The position numbers and the translations under genes were made by a program. 64,000 nucleotides of DNA from assembly GCA_029204225.1 (NCBI GenBank), contig CM055096.1, forward strand, positions 377,001-441,000, written 5' to 3'. Below, in pieces: positions 21,199 to 32,828 of this stretch. The DNA is from Diphasiastrum complanatum (lineage: Eukaryota > Streptophyta > Lycopodiopsida > Lycopodiales > Lycopodiaceae). Positions within the stretch are counted from its first letter, which is position 1. Each line of letters starts with the position of its first letter. Below the pieces are notes generated by a model. The model was not told the origin of the DNA and did no database searches. It worked only from the letters and a program-made list of their open reading frames with translations.

Positions 21199-21471
21199 AT
21201 TCGACAGAGATATGATGATAGCCACATATCCAAGAGTTGGTATTAATGACCTTATGGCATGATTATCTCACTTTCTAATGAGTCCCACAAAAGGCAAATT
21301 GCTATCAAACAAAAGGTTGCAGAACTTGTTGTTCTCAGTTTGGAACCGTGAATGCAAATTTTTTTGGGAGCTCCAGATAAATCCACTTGTTATTCCAGAA
21401 TCAAGCACTGTCTCGAAATGCTTTGGCCACTATATGAAATTGGTTTATGGGATATACTGTCCAAGACTCTC

Positions 21472-21591
21472 TAGTGCTCTTTATAAGATTATTGTCATAA
21501 AAACTTGAATGCAATGATAGAGACAATTTTCTAGTGCTCTTTCTAAGATTATTGTCATAAAAACTTGAATGCAATGATAGAGACAATTTTC
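21472..21591. repeat. 60-bp tandem duplication
   Basis: Two adjacent 60-bp units (21472-21531, 21532-21591) beginning near TAGTGCTCTTT, nearly identical. Noncoding. Confidence 0.85.
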
Positions 21592-21682
21592 CTTCTTGCA
21601 ATATCTAGTGATGGATGATAGTATGAAATTGTCACCAACTTGTTTAGACGGATGAAAAATTCTAAAGATTAGCCCTAAATGA

Positions 21683-21930
21683 TGGGTTGTTTCACTAGAA
21701 ATAATTGTTTGTGGCTGAGCACAGGCTATTTTTGTATTATGGAAGGAGCCGAGCAAAAGCCATTCTGCCCGGTAAGGATTTCCAAAAAAATTTGGGCTCG
21801 GCCTGGGGGTTGTTTCACTAGAAATAATTGTTTGTGGCTGAGCACATGCTATTTTTGTATTATGGAAGGAACCGGACATAAGCCATTCTGCCCGGTAAGG
21901 ATTTTCAAAAAAATTTGGGCGAGGCCCGAA
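21683..21930. repeat. About 125-bp tandem duplication including half of MITE M1
   Basis: The segment beginning GGTTGTTTCACTAGAAATAA occurs at about 21683 and again at about 21808. Each unit ends with the left arm of MITE M1, so the first unit has an orphan arm and the second continues into the complete MITE. Confidence 0.8.
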
Positions 21931-22001
21931 GGGGCCGAGTCTAAATTTTTTTGAAAAGCCGAACCGGGCAGAATGGCCTTTGCTCGGTTCCTTCCATTGC
22001 G
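21858..22001. mobile_element. Foldback MITE M1, copy 2
   Basis: Same family and size as 12549-12693 but inverted. ATGGAAGG at 21862 pairs with CCTTCCAT at 21990-21997, with long GC-rich complementary arms and a short centre around CCCGAAGGGG. The pairing of flanks (GTATT / TGCGT) mirrors the other copy, supporting the boundaries. Confidence 0.75.
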
Positions 22002-22219
22002 TAATGGATACCTGAAATTTTTTCAGAAGCACATTACGAAACATAATAGGCAGGTTTGACTTTGACTGACCAACACAAAATGTGCCACATGGCAGCTGTA
22101 CGGACGGGCACAGACAAGCAAAAAAAAAAAGCAGAATCTGCCTTTGAAAGAAAACACATGCATTTTCTGCTTTTTAATTTATTTGAAAATGGACATAATA
22201 TGCCACAGGTATCCATTAC
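22001..22219. mobile_element. Possible MITE M3 with 14-bp perfect TIRs
   Basis: GTAATGGATACCTG at 22001-22014 is the exact reverse complement of 22206-22219. The 219-bp body is noncoding. It abuts MITE M1 directly, so it may be a separate insertion or the outer part of a nested composite. Confidence 0.5.
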
Positions 22220-22349
22220 GAAGTCATAATTGATGTTTGGGCTTATAGTGGACAGGTGGCAGATTTTAATTGGATCTGACACAAATGTTTAAACTCATAT
22301 TAGTTTGGGCCTTTCAATTGAAAGTCCCAAACTTCAATCATGCCCGTTA

Positions 22350-22446
22350 GCAGGCTTGAGCAAACCTGCTACCTAGTAGCATGCAGCCTTCAATGCGGCA
22401 AGGTGCATTGAAGGCTGCATGCTACAGCTGGTAGCGAGCCTGCTCA
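22350..22446. repeat. Perfect 21-bp foldback with extended stem
   Basis: Arms 22376-22396 and 22405-22425 (GTAGCATGCAGCCTTCAATGC and its exact complement) are separated by 8 bp. Outside them TGAGCA...CTGCTACC pairs with GGTAGCG...TGCTCA with a few mismatches, giving a total stem of about 45 bp. It could be a small MITE or a MIRNA-like precursor. Confidence 0.8.
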
Positions 22447-24600
22447 CGCCGGCTACCTAGTCCATAGGCGGCAAAGGATACTTGGAAGGGCATGTTCTAT
22501 CGAATTTGTGCAGGTGAGTTGTTCGCCTTCAAAAGCTCGCTACAGAAAGCTCACCAAAAAATCACAGGTGTGGAGCAATGCCAAAGCCGCCTCTCCCCCG
22601 AGATTTCTCTGTAGAATTGTTTCGCATCAGCAGAGGAGCACGGGCACATCTTGCACAGACAATCGTTCAAAACAGCCATCAACGAATTCTAGAACTTGTC
22701 TCCAGGGTTGATTTCATTGTGCTTCACACACGAAAAAGATCTTTGGTCATGACTTCCAGCGACAGCTCTCATAACTACAGGTTGAAAACACACAATAGAA
22801 CTTGGCAGCAAATGGTCTGCATCGCACAGTAAAAAGTCCCTTCCAATTTTTATAACGGCACAATCTTTCAGAAGATCTGCAACAAAGAATCAAAGAAATG
22901 TCATTCACAGAACACGACTGGTCTGGTACATGGAGCTTGATACTCAGTTGATCAATAAAACTACTTTTGATTCAAGGCAAGGCACATGACTCCAGTAGCG
23001 ACAGGTTTCATGCTCTCTGCACACAGGCCACTTTGATCATATCGCTGGCTGCTGTGTCAGAAAAGAAAAAGCCTTTACTTCAAAACAAGGGCTGCAGGGT
23101 TTGCACAACTGAGTGACCCTTCAGCATTCTTCAACGAGACCTTGATGTAGCAGATTCCGTCTTTCAACTTGAAGTAAAGTTAGGCGTCAGAACTCTGCCT
23201 CAGCAGAATCTTGCTCAAACTCCACATTTACAACATGAGTTTGATCAACAGAATTCTGCCTCGCTGATCCCGTTCAGCAATGCCTTCAATGAATTCATAA
23301 TCGGCTGCCTCCTTCACATACAGGCCTGGGGATTCTCAAGAACACAACTAAACAAGTTTTCTGGCTTCTTATCCAGGCCATGAGTCACATGCTTATGCAA
23401 ATGGGTTTGAAGAGACTTATGACTCAATGCATTCACCAAATGGATCTTCAGGCTAGTTATTGAACATAAAAGACTCTAGGACATCACCGTCCACACACAA
23501 GAAGGAAATGGTTTGTAATCTACACACAAAGGTGTGTCAATTTCTCATACTTTTTGTAATCATTACATCATTCATAACATCTAACAAACATCTACCATTC
23601 TGTCCACAAAACTTAGGCAAAAGCAAATATGCAAGCACTCATCTGCACAACATAATGAGATCAAGAACCATGAGTGCCTATCAAGCAAAGAACATCAAAA
23701 TGCCTAACAAAGGCTGCGAAAACATTGCAAAAGCTGAATCCTCCATAGAGTAGCACAAAATAGAATCTTTCTTGCTTCTTACATCTCTGAAAATGGTTCT
23801 AGGTTATGTATGCATGATCTCCTTCTCTCTTGCTTATAGCAACAGCCTATGGATGAGAGACAAAAAAAACCCATTTCTAGTAGTTACTACCCCAACGGCC
23901 GATCAAAATTTGCCACCTAGCAGCGTATCATTGCTTTGGCCCTCAAAAACCATTACATTGGATTTAGGCCTATTATTTGAATCAAAACTTATGGGGCCTC
24001 GCTCAAGCCCACATGGCTAAGAGAGTGCGCCATTTGTCATTTAAGCTAGATATTGACACCTTCCGGCCCTGGCAAACCAGGAACCGAAGGCATAGGCCTT
24101 ACACTGACATTTATTGTTTATTGATTTATTGGGCATTCAGCCACATTGTGCATGATGAAAACATAACGACTGCAAAAACATTTGACGTTTAAGCATTAGC
24201 AATTTAGATACCACTATCCGATTACTTAAAGTTGACAAATCGGTAATGCGGTTGTTTAAGTATCAAGTTATCTATGAATCAGACACTCATTGTTCAAGAT
24301 AATTTCTTTCAGAAACCATTACTAGAGGGGGTAATATTTCTCTCTAACAACCATACTTAATCATTGAAAGATAATGGAGTATATGTAAAACATACTACTC
24401 ACGAAATATAAGAATTATTCTCAAATCTTTTCCCACAAGGAAAATTACTAGATTTCAAGAATATTTTTTCAACCTGATCCTTAACAAGATTTTGAGTTAT
24501 CCAAACTCTGCGATCCATCAGATAATTAAAGACAGAAGGCATACCAAAACTATTTTAACACCCTTGTTTATACAATCACCTAGAACAACTTCTAGAGATT
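22447..24600. other. Unassigned sequence
   Basis: No gene I can support. Open stretches (22578-22832 plus strand; about 23440-23190 minus strand in two frames) have plausible composition but no motif or start. Possible splice-like signals are too few to build a gene model. Confidence 0.3.
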
Positions 24601-24635
24601 ACGAAGTTTTGTTGAATTTTGACTGAATCCAGTGG

Positions 24636-26255
24636 TTATCCTTGATATGTATCGTGGCGTCGAACTGCTTCGGTGATTTGACAACATGGACGACCCAAAT
24701 GGTGTCGGTGTCTGATCTGCCTAATCTTGTTGATTGATCTAAAAAGATGGATAAAAAACATTAGCAGCGTCATGGAAATGATCGCATCCTTTTCTAGGCG
24801 ATCGGGGATCAAAGGGTCCAAGACTCTCTGAGGCATCACAAAAATCTCGTTTGTCCCTAAAGGATCAGAATTATCAAACATATCCATGAATGCCTGCATG
24901 TTTGGTGACGCATCGTCATTGCTAAGCTCGCCCTCTAAAAGGGGTGAACTATAATTTAAGGCTATTTCAATTTAATCATGATCTTTTGATGTCTGATGCA
25001 GATGCCATCTTTACAAATCATAGATATGAATCTGCTCATGTGTTGTCTATACACTCATCAAGCCTGACATCTCTGAATGAGAATTGTACAGACATTTTTG
25101 TTTTCTATTAGATTCAAATGTAGTTTTTATGTGTGGTCACTTCTACATGCTAAAGGGTATCTGATGAATCATCATGGGTTTGATGCACTTGATCTGCAGG
25201 TAGGCATACCTTCAAGTGATATAGGTTGTTTTTTCTTCTACCTTGAGTGATCAGTGTACTGGTGCTTGCATCAACAACATTGCATGTTTCATATGAGATT
25301 GTTACACGCATCTCTGCATCAACTATTCTTGCCACTAATAGCAAGTCCTGTTGTAGTGTAGACACGAATATAATATCTTCGAGTCGTCTATCTCTGTCGT
25401 TTGTGTTGAGCCACAGTGAACCAATACCATTTACTTGATGCTTTGATCCATCTCCAAGAATGATAAACCTTGATGGATCTGAACTTCAAAAATTAGACAT
25501 GATCCGCCTTGATGTAACGACGTGTGAGGTAGATCCTGAATCAAGGATTACCTCCTGTGTGTCAAGTGTTCATACTGCACACATGTTTGCACAGATGTAG
25601 GTAGTCAAATTTCCGTGATTCGATCTTTCTTCGTCCATCTTCGAGCTCTCTGGCTCCTCGACATAGGATGAACTATTATTGTTCTCCTGTCTGTTTTGAG
25701 CTTGTTTGTTTCTTGGGTTCTAGTGGCAGTCCATGGCTACATGACCCTTCTTATGACCACGGATACACTCAATATTTGGATTTAGCCAACATGAATCAAC
25801 AGTATGTCCTTCGCATTTGCATATTACGCATGTCTTTTTATCTCCACTCTACTATTTCGATTTTTCTTTGTTCCTCCATTTACCTTTGTTGGCTCCTTCT
25901 ACATGATGATCTTGATCCTGCTTTCGATCTGACTCCCTCTTAGGCTTGAATTTCTTCTTTGTTTTCTCCTTGTTGCTGTAGAGAGCTTGGTCAGAAGCAT
26001 TCTTGTGATCAAGGTGCTCTCGAGCTTCGACTTCTTCTCGAATCTCGACAATTGTCTTTTTGAGTGTCATAGTAGGATGCTTGCTGCTAGCAGCATTCTG
26101 GTTGCTAAAAGAATCTTGGTAAAGCTCTTAATAGATAGGTAAGCTGCTTCTCTTCTGATACTATATTTTTTCCTCCAATCATTGTACGATTTGGTTGCCC
26201 ACTCGAAATTGTCAACGACAGGGGTACGCACTTTCTGAACGCAGTAATTGAACAC
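24636..26255 (-). pseudogene. Copia element E: gag tail, double zinc knuckle, protease, linker
   Basis: Reading leftwards on the minus strand: Lys/Glu-rich gag tail (26070-25852); a CX2CX4HX4C knuckle C-V-I-C-K-C-E-G-H (about 25830-25790), followed by a second with C-I-R-G...H...C where the second Cys is Gly; protease L-D-S-G-S-T-S-H (about 25540-25510); and a pre-integrase block with L-L-V-A-R-I and G-R-R-K-N-N-L-Y (about 25380-25200). The integrase core is missing; the sequence jumps to an acidic linker like that between integrase and RT (24899-24636). Frames change several times. It resembles element E2 at 30646-31969 in knuckle arrangement. No LTR or primer site was identified. Confidence 0.75.
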
Positions 26256-26851
26256 TTGCTATAAAAAAGGATAAGTTCGAATGGGGTGTTCACGTCTGAA
26301 TTTTTTTTATTTTTTATTTTATTTTTTGAAACTAGGTCCGCATGAGAACTTATCCGAGTGGGAATTTACGTCTGACTTGAATTTGCGTCCAACTGGGAGT
26401 ACGTCTGACGGGTTGGGTGGAGTTACACATGACAGAGAGACCCGAAGGGGTTATGTTCGAGAGGTTTTACAATTTACGTCCGCCAAAGGCACGTTTTTTG
26501 TTGTCGTTGTTGTTGTTTGCGTCTGATGGGCAGGTGCTACGTTTGATGGGCAGAGGTGCTGGCACGCGTCAGGGTGGGAGTTTTTTTTTTACCTCACTTA
26601 TATCACTATCATACAGGTTCCAGGTCATAGAGTGCGTAGCCAATGATAACCATGTTCCAAAACAAGAATCATCTTAATGTTTGAAGCTAGCCTCACTTAT
26701 TCTTGCAAGCGAGATAATCCAATCCACAACACACCGATCTATTGCAAGGAATTAATCACTACTTTAAAAAAAAAAAAGACTACTTGCACAAGCTACTAGG
26801 CAGCATTCTACCCAACGTGGAGTGCCAGAACTAAGCCAAGTGTTTTGAGAC
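26256..26851. other. Unassigned, with repeated CGTCTGA-like motif
   Basis: T-rich tracts and GTT runs, with CGTCTGA, CGTCCAA or CGTCCGC recurring some seven times between 26298 and 26535. No coding frame with a motif. A short A-run lies near 26765. Confidence 0.3.
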
Positions 26852-27292
26852 ATGAAACCTAGCAAGTGTACTATAGAAATTTACTTGATCTCATTTATTG
26901 ATTTTTCCAAGAAGCTCGCAATGGCTCGACCTTTTCTGGAGCAATTAAACTTTGACACACAACTTTTCTACGGTGTGCAACATGAATGTTTGGTGCGTGC
27001 GACTTATTCTACATTTGATGATGAGCTCCAGACATTCAGGATCCCTAGATACAAAGATGAGGATCCAATTCCTATATCACCACATATTCTAAAGCACTTG
27101 GGGTTCCCAAATGAAGGAGAGCCTATGCATGGCAGAGGAAAATCTTTTGATAGGAATTACTTGACACAACTCTTTACAGAAGATGGTGACACCTCCATCT
27201 ACAACAATGATGGTTACGCCGTCAAACTCATCTCGGATCCAGGACTTAGGGCAACGGTGGACCTCTTGCATTACACAATCATCAAAATTTGA
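26852..27292 (+). CDS. Unrecognised ORF, about 146 codons
   Basis: Open from ATG at 26852 to TGA at 27290-27292; a second ATG (26921, M-A-R-P-F) may be the true start. The translation has a protein-like pattern: R-A-T-Y-S-T-F-D-D-E, D-P-I-P-I-S-P-H-I-L-K-H-L-G-F-P, D-P-G-L-R-A-T. I do not know the family. The layout vaguely recalls the putative plant transposon protein domain (Transposase_32-like), but no diagnostic residue is available. After the stop the plus-strand frames continue for about 60 codons, so the ORF may be a truncated larger gene. Confidence 0.35.
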   Translation: MKPSKCTIEIYLISFIDFSKKLAMARPFLEQLNFDTQLFYGVQHECLVRATYSTFDDELQTFRIPRYKDEDPIPISPHILKHLGFPNEGEPMHGRGKSFDRNYLTQLFTEDGDTSIYNNDGYAVKLISDPGLRATVDLLHYTIIKI

Positions 27293-30069
27293 CAAGATTC
27301 CAAGCCGTACTTTTTCACCCTATCATTTGGCTTGGCAAAACTTGTTACACGTCACTTCATGTGGGCAGAATAGATAAGTATCAAATTATGTGCACTCAAA
27401 GCACGAAAACCTCTCACAAAGTGCAAATATCTCCTGCATATGGAATATTGCGGAACAGCTCTCCCGCTACAATTAGCTGCTAGATGCAAAAACAGTCTAA
27501 TAGAAAGCTTATGCTAAGTATGATCACAACTTTAAGTGTTCTAGTTGCCCAATAGGATCTTAAAAATTAGTTCATACTCACAAAAATGAGAGTACAATCC
27601 ACCGAAGAGATTAGAAATGGTTTGCGTGTGTGTGGTATTACTGGAAATCAGATTCAATATGAAGTTTAGTTCTGAAATAGATTGAAATAGCCGTGTGATA
27701 GCGCAAGTTCCTCAGACATCAAAGACATCCATCGTCTGATCAGAAACTGAGGAGTCGTAGACGTTCATGTTATGATCAGAGTGAGTGAACAGATGTTATC
27801 AAACAACAACAAAGTGCATTCGAATCACAATAAGCATTCATGCACGTTATACATAGATAGAAAAGCGTATTGCTGCTATATTACACTGAAGCACAACAAT
27901 GACAGTTACAACCAGAATGACGACATAACTAGGAGGCTCACAATCATTCGTCTCATGGATGGAGCATCTCAAGTAATCTGTGCTTGGATGATCTATTTAT
28001 AGATTGCATCCATGTATTAGCTACATTAAATGTTTGTCATCTAATTAGGTAAGCCGTTGTACTTGAAAGTATATGGCTTTTGTAACAACTGTACATGGTA
28101 TATACGGTCAACGAATTAGGAATGTTGATGCGAAAAAGGATGTCGAAAATTCTCTCACTTTACGTGAATGATTTTCTATCTCTTAGCAAATTTCGGAAAG
28201 TGGCTAGGAACGTTCATTCAAAATAAACGACCTTCGTTTTTTCTCTCTCTTCAGGTTTTTCACGAAAAAGTCGAAGGTGCCCTAAAGTAGTTCAAGTCTT
28301 GAAGTAGATGATCTTCATGGATTTTCTCTCTCTTCGCAAACATTTCGCGAAAAAGCCGAAGGTGCTCTAAAATGGTTGAACTTTGAACTGTGCCTAAGTG
28401 TCGCATTTCGAGGAAATGCAAAAAAGCCGACACTGTGGCAAACATAGTTCATTTCTGCAGACTGTCGCAAAAGTAATGTATTTCTACATACTTGTTCTAA
28501 ATGCTAATTTTGTGGAAGTCCTTGAAGATGGGCAAGTCGTTAATGACTTCAAATTATTGAGCTTAACATCTGAACTTGAAATTATTATAGGATTGGTTAT
28601 CCTTTGCTGGAGATCAGCTGGAAGCCCATTGTAGACATTCTTCAAATAAATTGGTTGTCTAAGTTTGTGATTCATGTAGGTATCAAATGTGCAGACGTAG
28701 AACCAAAGTTGGTTTCACCTGACTCTAGATCAATGATCAACAAACGTGTAGGAAGGATCATGAAATAGAAATTAGTCATTCACCAAGGAGACAACTGTGG
28801 GCTTAATTTCCAATAGGATCTGATGATGATCTTATTTATTTGGAGGATTTATCGGTTAGTATACATTTGGAACCACAAAGAACACTCAGAACCAGAGATA
28901 AACAATTGAAAAATTCTTCTATCTTTGAGTGCTTGTTCAAGTGGAAGGTACATATTGAAGATGATGATTTATGGAAAGAGTTGGAAGCATAAAGAAGAAC
29001 TTTCCTGATTTTCTCTTGAGGATAGAAGTACTTCAAAGGGAAAAGAATGTTACACCCATGTCCAAAATATAGGGTTCGAAATAATCCTTGACATGGATAT
29101 TAGGTACTCTAGTGTACGAGGATTGAAATTGGAAATCCTACAGGAAATATTCCTTGGCTCTTGAGGCCTATATATCTAGTAGAAACTCACCCATCTCCAC
29201 AACCAGTTTCCAATTCCAATTGCTAGGATCCTCTCTTCTCGTGCATTCACTCACTTGGCTCAAGGGTGAAGCAGTTAGGGGTTTGACTATCTATTTCCAG
29301 TTGCCACAGGATAAAGTAAGGTTTTCAAAGTATGAAAATTTTGAAAAAAAGATGGCATTGATTTTGCTATTCATTGATCTAGGAGGTAGGGCTAAAAAAT
29401 AAGTCGGACAGTTTTCATTAATGAGTATACGTATTGTAAAAGTCCAAAAATGATGTTGACATAAATGGTCTTTAAGAATGTTTGGAGATCATTTTTTTTG
29501 TGTTTTTTTAAATCTTTGATTGATGATGTGTTATTTATTGTCTTTGCTGACTCCTTTATTAACATCAAATAACCACAAAATACACTTAAAGTGAATCAAA
29601 ACTTGGACCAAACTATAGTTGTTTGCAAAACTTTCAAAACCTTGCCAATAGTAAAAAAGTGAGCCAAGAGGTTTAATGAAAATTTTAGATTCCCAACGAC
29701 AACACCAAATGTAGCCAAAATTATCCTCACTATAGAAAAGCATAGGAGTGATTCTTGGGCTTGTTATTTCATAGTATAGTGCACAAGCATAATTCTGAAG
29801 GAGACTTAAGCTGCATGTGGCTCCTACTTTACTTTTTTAGCTTTTTCTCCAACCAACATTCAACAAAAAACAAGCACTCACTACTTCTAATTGTTAGAAA
29901 TTGTGAACTCCTGTAACTTTGAAACAAAGCGAAATGAAGCGAAGCAAAGGTTGAAAGACAAACATACCTCAAAAACCATAAAGCACGAAATGAAGCGAAG
30001 GGCGAAGGGCGAACAATTCGCGAAAGTCAAACATACCTCGAGGACCAAAAGACACGACACGAAACAAAA
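27293..30069. other. Unassigned sequence with degenerate repeats
   Basis: No recognised gene. It contains a degenerate repeat (28170-28380) in which TTTTCTCTCTCTTC... CGAAAAAG(C/T)CGAAGGTGC recurs at about 85 bp, and a 29940-30070 segment where CAAACATACCTC and GAAGCGAAGG-like units recur. Confidence 0.3.
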
Positions 30070-30645
30070 CGAAGGAGAATATATTGTGCTGCCAGCTGGC
30101 ATCTCAACGGGCGTGATGTCTTGTATTTCATGCTCAGCTGAAAGAGTTAGCAATAATAGAGAATAACTAAGTAGTTGATTAGCGTTAACTATTTTTGTAA
30201 TTCTCTGTTTAGCTATCTTGTAAACTCCACACAATGGAGATATAAACACAATTTTTGATCAACACAATATAGAGTAGAAAAAGAAAAGAATAGAAAAAGA
30301 TAGAAAAAACGAAAATAGCTGTGCATGAAAGTCTGCCAATGAGCAGAGCACAATGATTGAGTTGAGTGTGAGCCCGCCGATGAGTGAGACACTGATCATC
30401 TTGCTCAAAACACAAAAACTGATAATGCAACTACTGTCTTCTCCATTTCCTTGTTTTTCGTCGTCTTGATTGCTGGAATGATTTATGTTCCGTGATGTGT
30501 AGTCGCATGTCTAGGATCTTATAAACTTTCGCAAAAGAAAACTGAATGAAAAGAATCTATTAGTGAAACCAATCCATTCGTGACATAGAGAGCACTGAGG
30601 TTATCTCTATTGATATTTTAATAATGATCCTCTAGGAAACACAAT
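30070..30645 (+). other. Probable leader or LTR region of copia E2
   Basis: Noncoding, with an A-rich GAAAAAGA segment, ending directly before the E2 gag. An LTR is expected here, but without a second copy or primer-binding site I cannot set its ends. Confidence 0.35.
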
Positions 30646-31969
30646 ATGGCTATAATGATCCAGACGATGATAGCAATCATTCTTGATGGTGGAAACTACA
30701 GAGTGTGGAAATTCAAAATTAAAACGCTTCTGAAGGGTGAAGGCATCTGGTCGGTGACTGAACTCACAGAGGTGCAGCCTCCAAAGAGAGACTCGAGTAG
30801 AGCTGAGTGGATCAGAAAGTATGAGCGTGCAATGGCGATCATCGTTTCGTCCATCAAGGAAGAACTACTCATGCAGATTGAAGATTGTGAAGCAGCCATG
30901 TAGCATGGAAAAGACTAAAGCAGAAATACGAGTAGGGATTGCCAATTCAGTGATGCATTTTCACAATCAGCTGCAATGCATACGATGGGATGGCAACCAG
31001 TTGGATCAGCATATTGAGAAGATCAGAACGATCTTCGCTCAACTCACTGCATTAGGTCAGGAACACCCGATGATATGACATTCGACAAAGCAATCAATCT
31101 TGTCACTGATGAGAGACTGATGAGGGATGAAGGAAAAGGAAACAATGATCAAGAGAAAGCTCTTTTCACAAAAGGAAGGAAGAAGAACAAGAACAAGCCC
31201 AGATTTGACAAGACAAAGTCTTCGAGTAGAGGCAAGAATAATCAACAATCTTCTTCTTGTGATCACTGTCACAAACCAGGACACACAGCCAATAAGTGCT
31301 TGTTCAATCCAACAATACCTTGCATGCACTACAAGAAGAAGGGGCACTCTGCATGCAATTGCAGATTCAACCCAAAAAATGCAAATGTTGTAGAGTCATC
31401 CAAGGATGTAGATGGAGGTGATGAAGCTTTCACAATATTTGATGAAGCTTCAACAAGTTACATTGAATAAGACTACAATGTAGTCATTGATTCAGGAGCA
31501 ACCTCACACATCACCTACAACAAGAGAATCTTGATCGACTTCAGAGAGCTCAAAAACAACAGAGTAGTGATTCTAGGTGATGGGAGCTGATACAATGTCA
31601 AAGGCATCGGGACTCTACAGTTGTGAACATTGTCAGATCAAGCAGAGCTACCAGGAGCACTCTATGTACCTTCGCTAAGAAAAGACTTGCTATCAGTCTC
31701 CAACATGGCAGGTCTTGGAATTCGAGTTCTATTCGATGGAAATACATGCCGCATGATCGAGAAAACAACAAACAAATTGTTGACAGTTGGATGCAGAGAA
31801 GGAAATCTCTACCAAGCCAAGATAATCAGCAATTCTGATAACATATTAAATGCATCAGAAAATGAAGATGAGCTCTGGCACAGAAGAATGTATTATCTAA
31901 ACATGTGGAGCCTGTATGACATGTGTAAGAAAGACATAGTCACAAGTCTGAAGACATCTAGACCCGTGT
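30646..31969 (+). pseudogene. Copia element E2: gag, double zinc knuckle, protease, pre-integrase
   Basis: ATG at 30646 opens a UBN2-type gag (G-G-N-Y-R-V-W-K-F-K, W-I-R-K-Y-E-R-A). A stop at 30901-30903 and a frame change interrupt it; the continuation (F-H-N-Q-L-Q-C-I-R-W-D-G) is in another frame until about 31075. Two zinc knuckles follow: C-D-H-C...H...C intact and C-M-H-Y...H...C with Tyr for the second Cys. Protease V-I-D-S-G-A-T-S-H (about 31485-31510) is intact at the active site, but stops lie at about 31468, 31588 and 31624. A pre-integrase block with L-W-H-R-R-M ends at a stop near 31969. Integrase, RT, RNase H and 3' LTR are absent. Related to element E. Confidence 0.8.
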
Positions 31970-32219
31970 AGGGTCGAAGATCTCGCATAGTAGTAGCCCT
32001 CCCGCTTGTCAACAAGGGTTAGAACATTGGATAGATACCTAATTATGTAAAGATGCTACTTTTAGATAGTTCTCTATTTTTTACACTAACACTACCACCT
32101 TTAACACTACTCCCACTAACCCTACTCCACTAAACTAGCATTTAACATGATTTGTAGTGAAAGAGAAGAATAGAATAGAAGAGAGAAAGAGAGTAATAGA
32201 GAGAAGGTGAAGAGAGAGT
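31970..32219. other. Unassigned AT/GA-rich spacer
   Basis: Follows the truncated E2 element; contains GAGAGAAAGAGAG runs and no coding frame. May hold the unidentified flank of the candidate LTR at 32220. Confidence 0.25.
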
Positions 32220-32788
32220 GTGAGGGTGGACGTTAGCTCAAATGCTCATTGTACTTGCTAAGGGAGAAACATAAACTATTGAAACAAAAAAGCATGAACT
32301 TGAAAGTAAATGTAAAACAACAAGAGCAATAGCAAGCATTGAATAGCAAATGAGAATGTTTCTCTTTAAAAAATGGTAGAGTTTCCTCCTCCTCATTAAG
32401 CATCCAAATAGTATACAAATGGTGTCTTTTTATAAATGGGGAAGGCCCTTGCCCCAAAATTCTACTGGCTAATATTCACAATGATCCTATCCATTCATTT
32501 TGGACCCAACTTGATCCAAGGGTCCATAAAAAGTACATTAGAATTCACAAGATTCATGTGAGTCCAAAAGTGGACCCAACTCTAAAAAGTAAACTCTAAG
32601 TTTTAAAATGACTTTGGGCCTCAAGTTTTATTTTAATTATAAAGGGCTCAAGTCTATTATTTCTATTTACAATTAGCTCGCGTGCTCATTGGGCCATGGA
32701 CTTATACGCGCAGGAAGCCATGCCCTCGCAGCACATTTATTATTAAATTTAACCCTTTGCTTACATTGTGTTGGGAATACCCCCAACA
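32220..32788 (-). repeat. Candidate LTR, minus strand
   Basis: Read on the minus strand it starts TGTTGGGGGTATTCCC at 32788 and could end ...CCACCCTCACA at 32220. A TATA-like box lies near 32431. There is no second copy, primer-binding site or polypurine tract to confirm, so this rests on ends and size only. Confidence 0.3.
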
Positions 32789-32828
32789 GGACCCACGACC
32801 TAAAGTAGTGACGGTCCCTCGGCACTCT

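Larger units (their letters stand above)
20827..21240. repeat. Tandem repeat, about 190-bp unit, each with a foldback
   Basis: The block starting GATATGATGATAGCC occurs at 20827, 21026 and 21209 (spacings 199 and 183 bp). The first two units each contain a hairpin element (20906-21015, 21106-21198); the third is partial. The sequence between block and hairpin (CAATGCA...GGCCATGTGAATGGCAAC) is also repeated. Confidence 0.85.

Noticed and set aside
23190-23440. Minus-strand protein-like frames (K-E-A-A-D-Y-E-F-I-E and neighbours)
   Set aside because: Two short frames need a frameshift to join, no start, splice site or known motif supports them, and similar stretches arise by chance in this much sequence.
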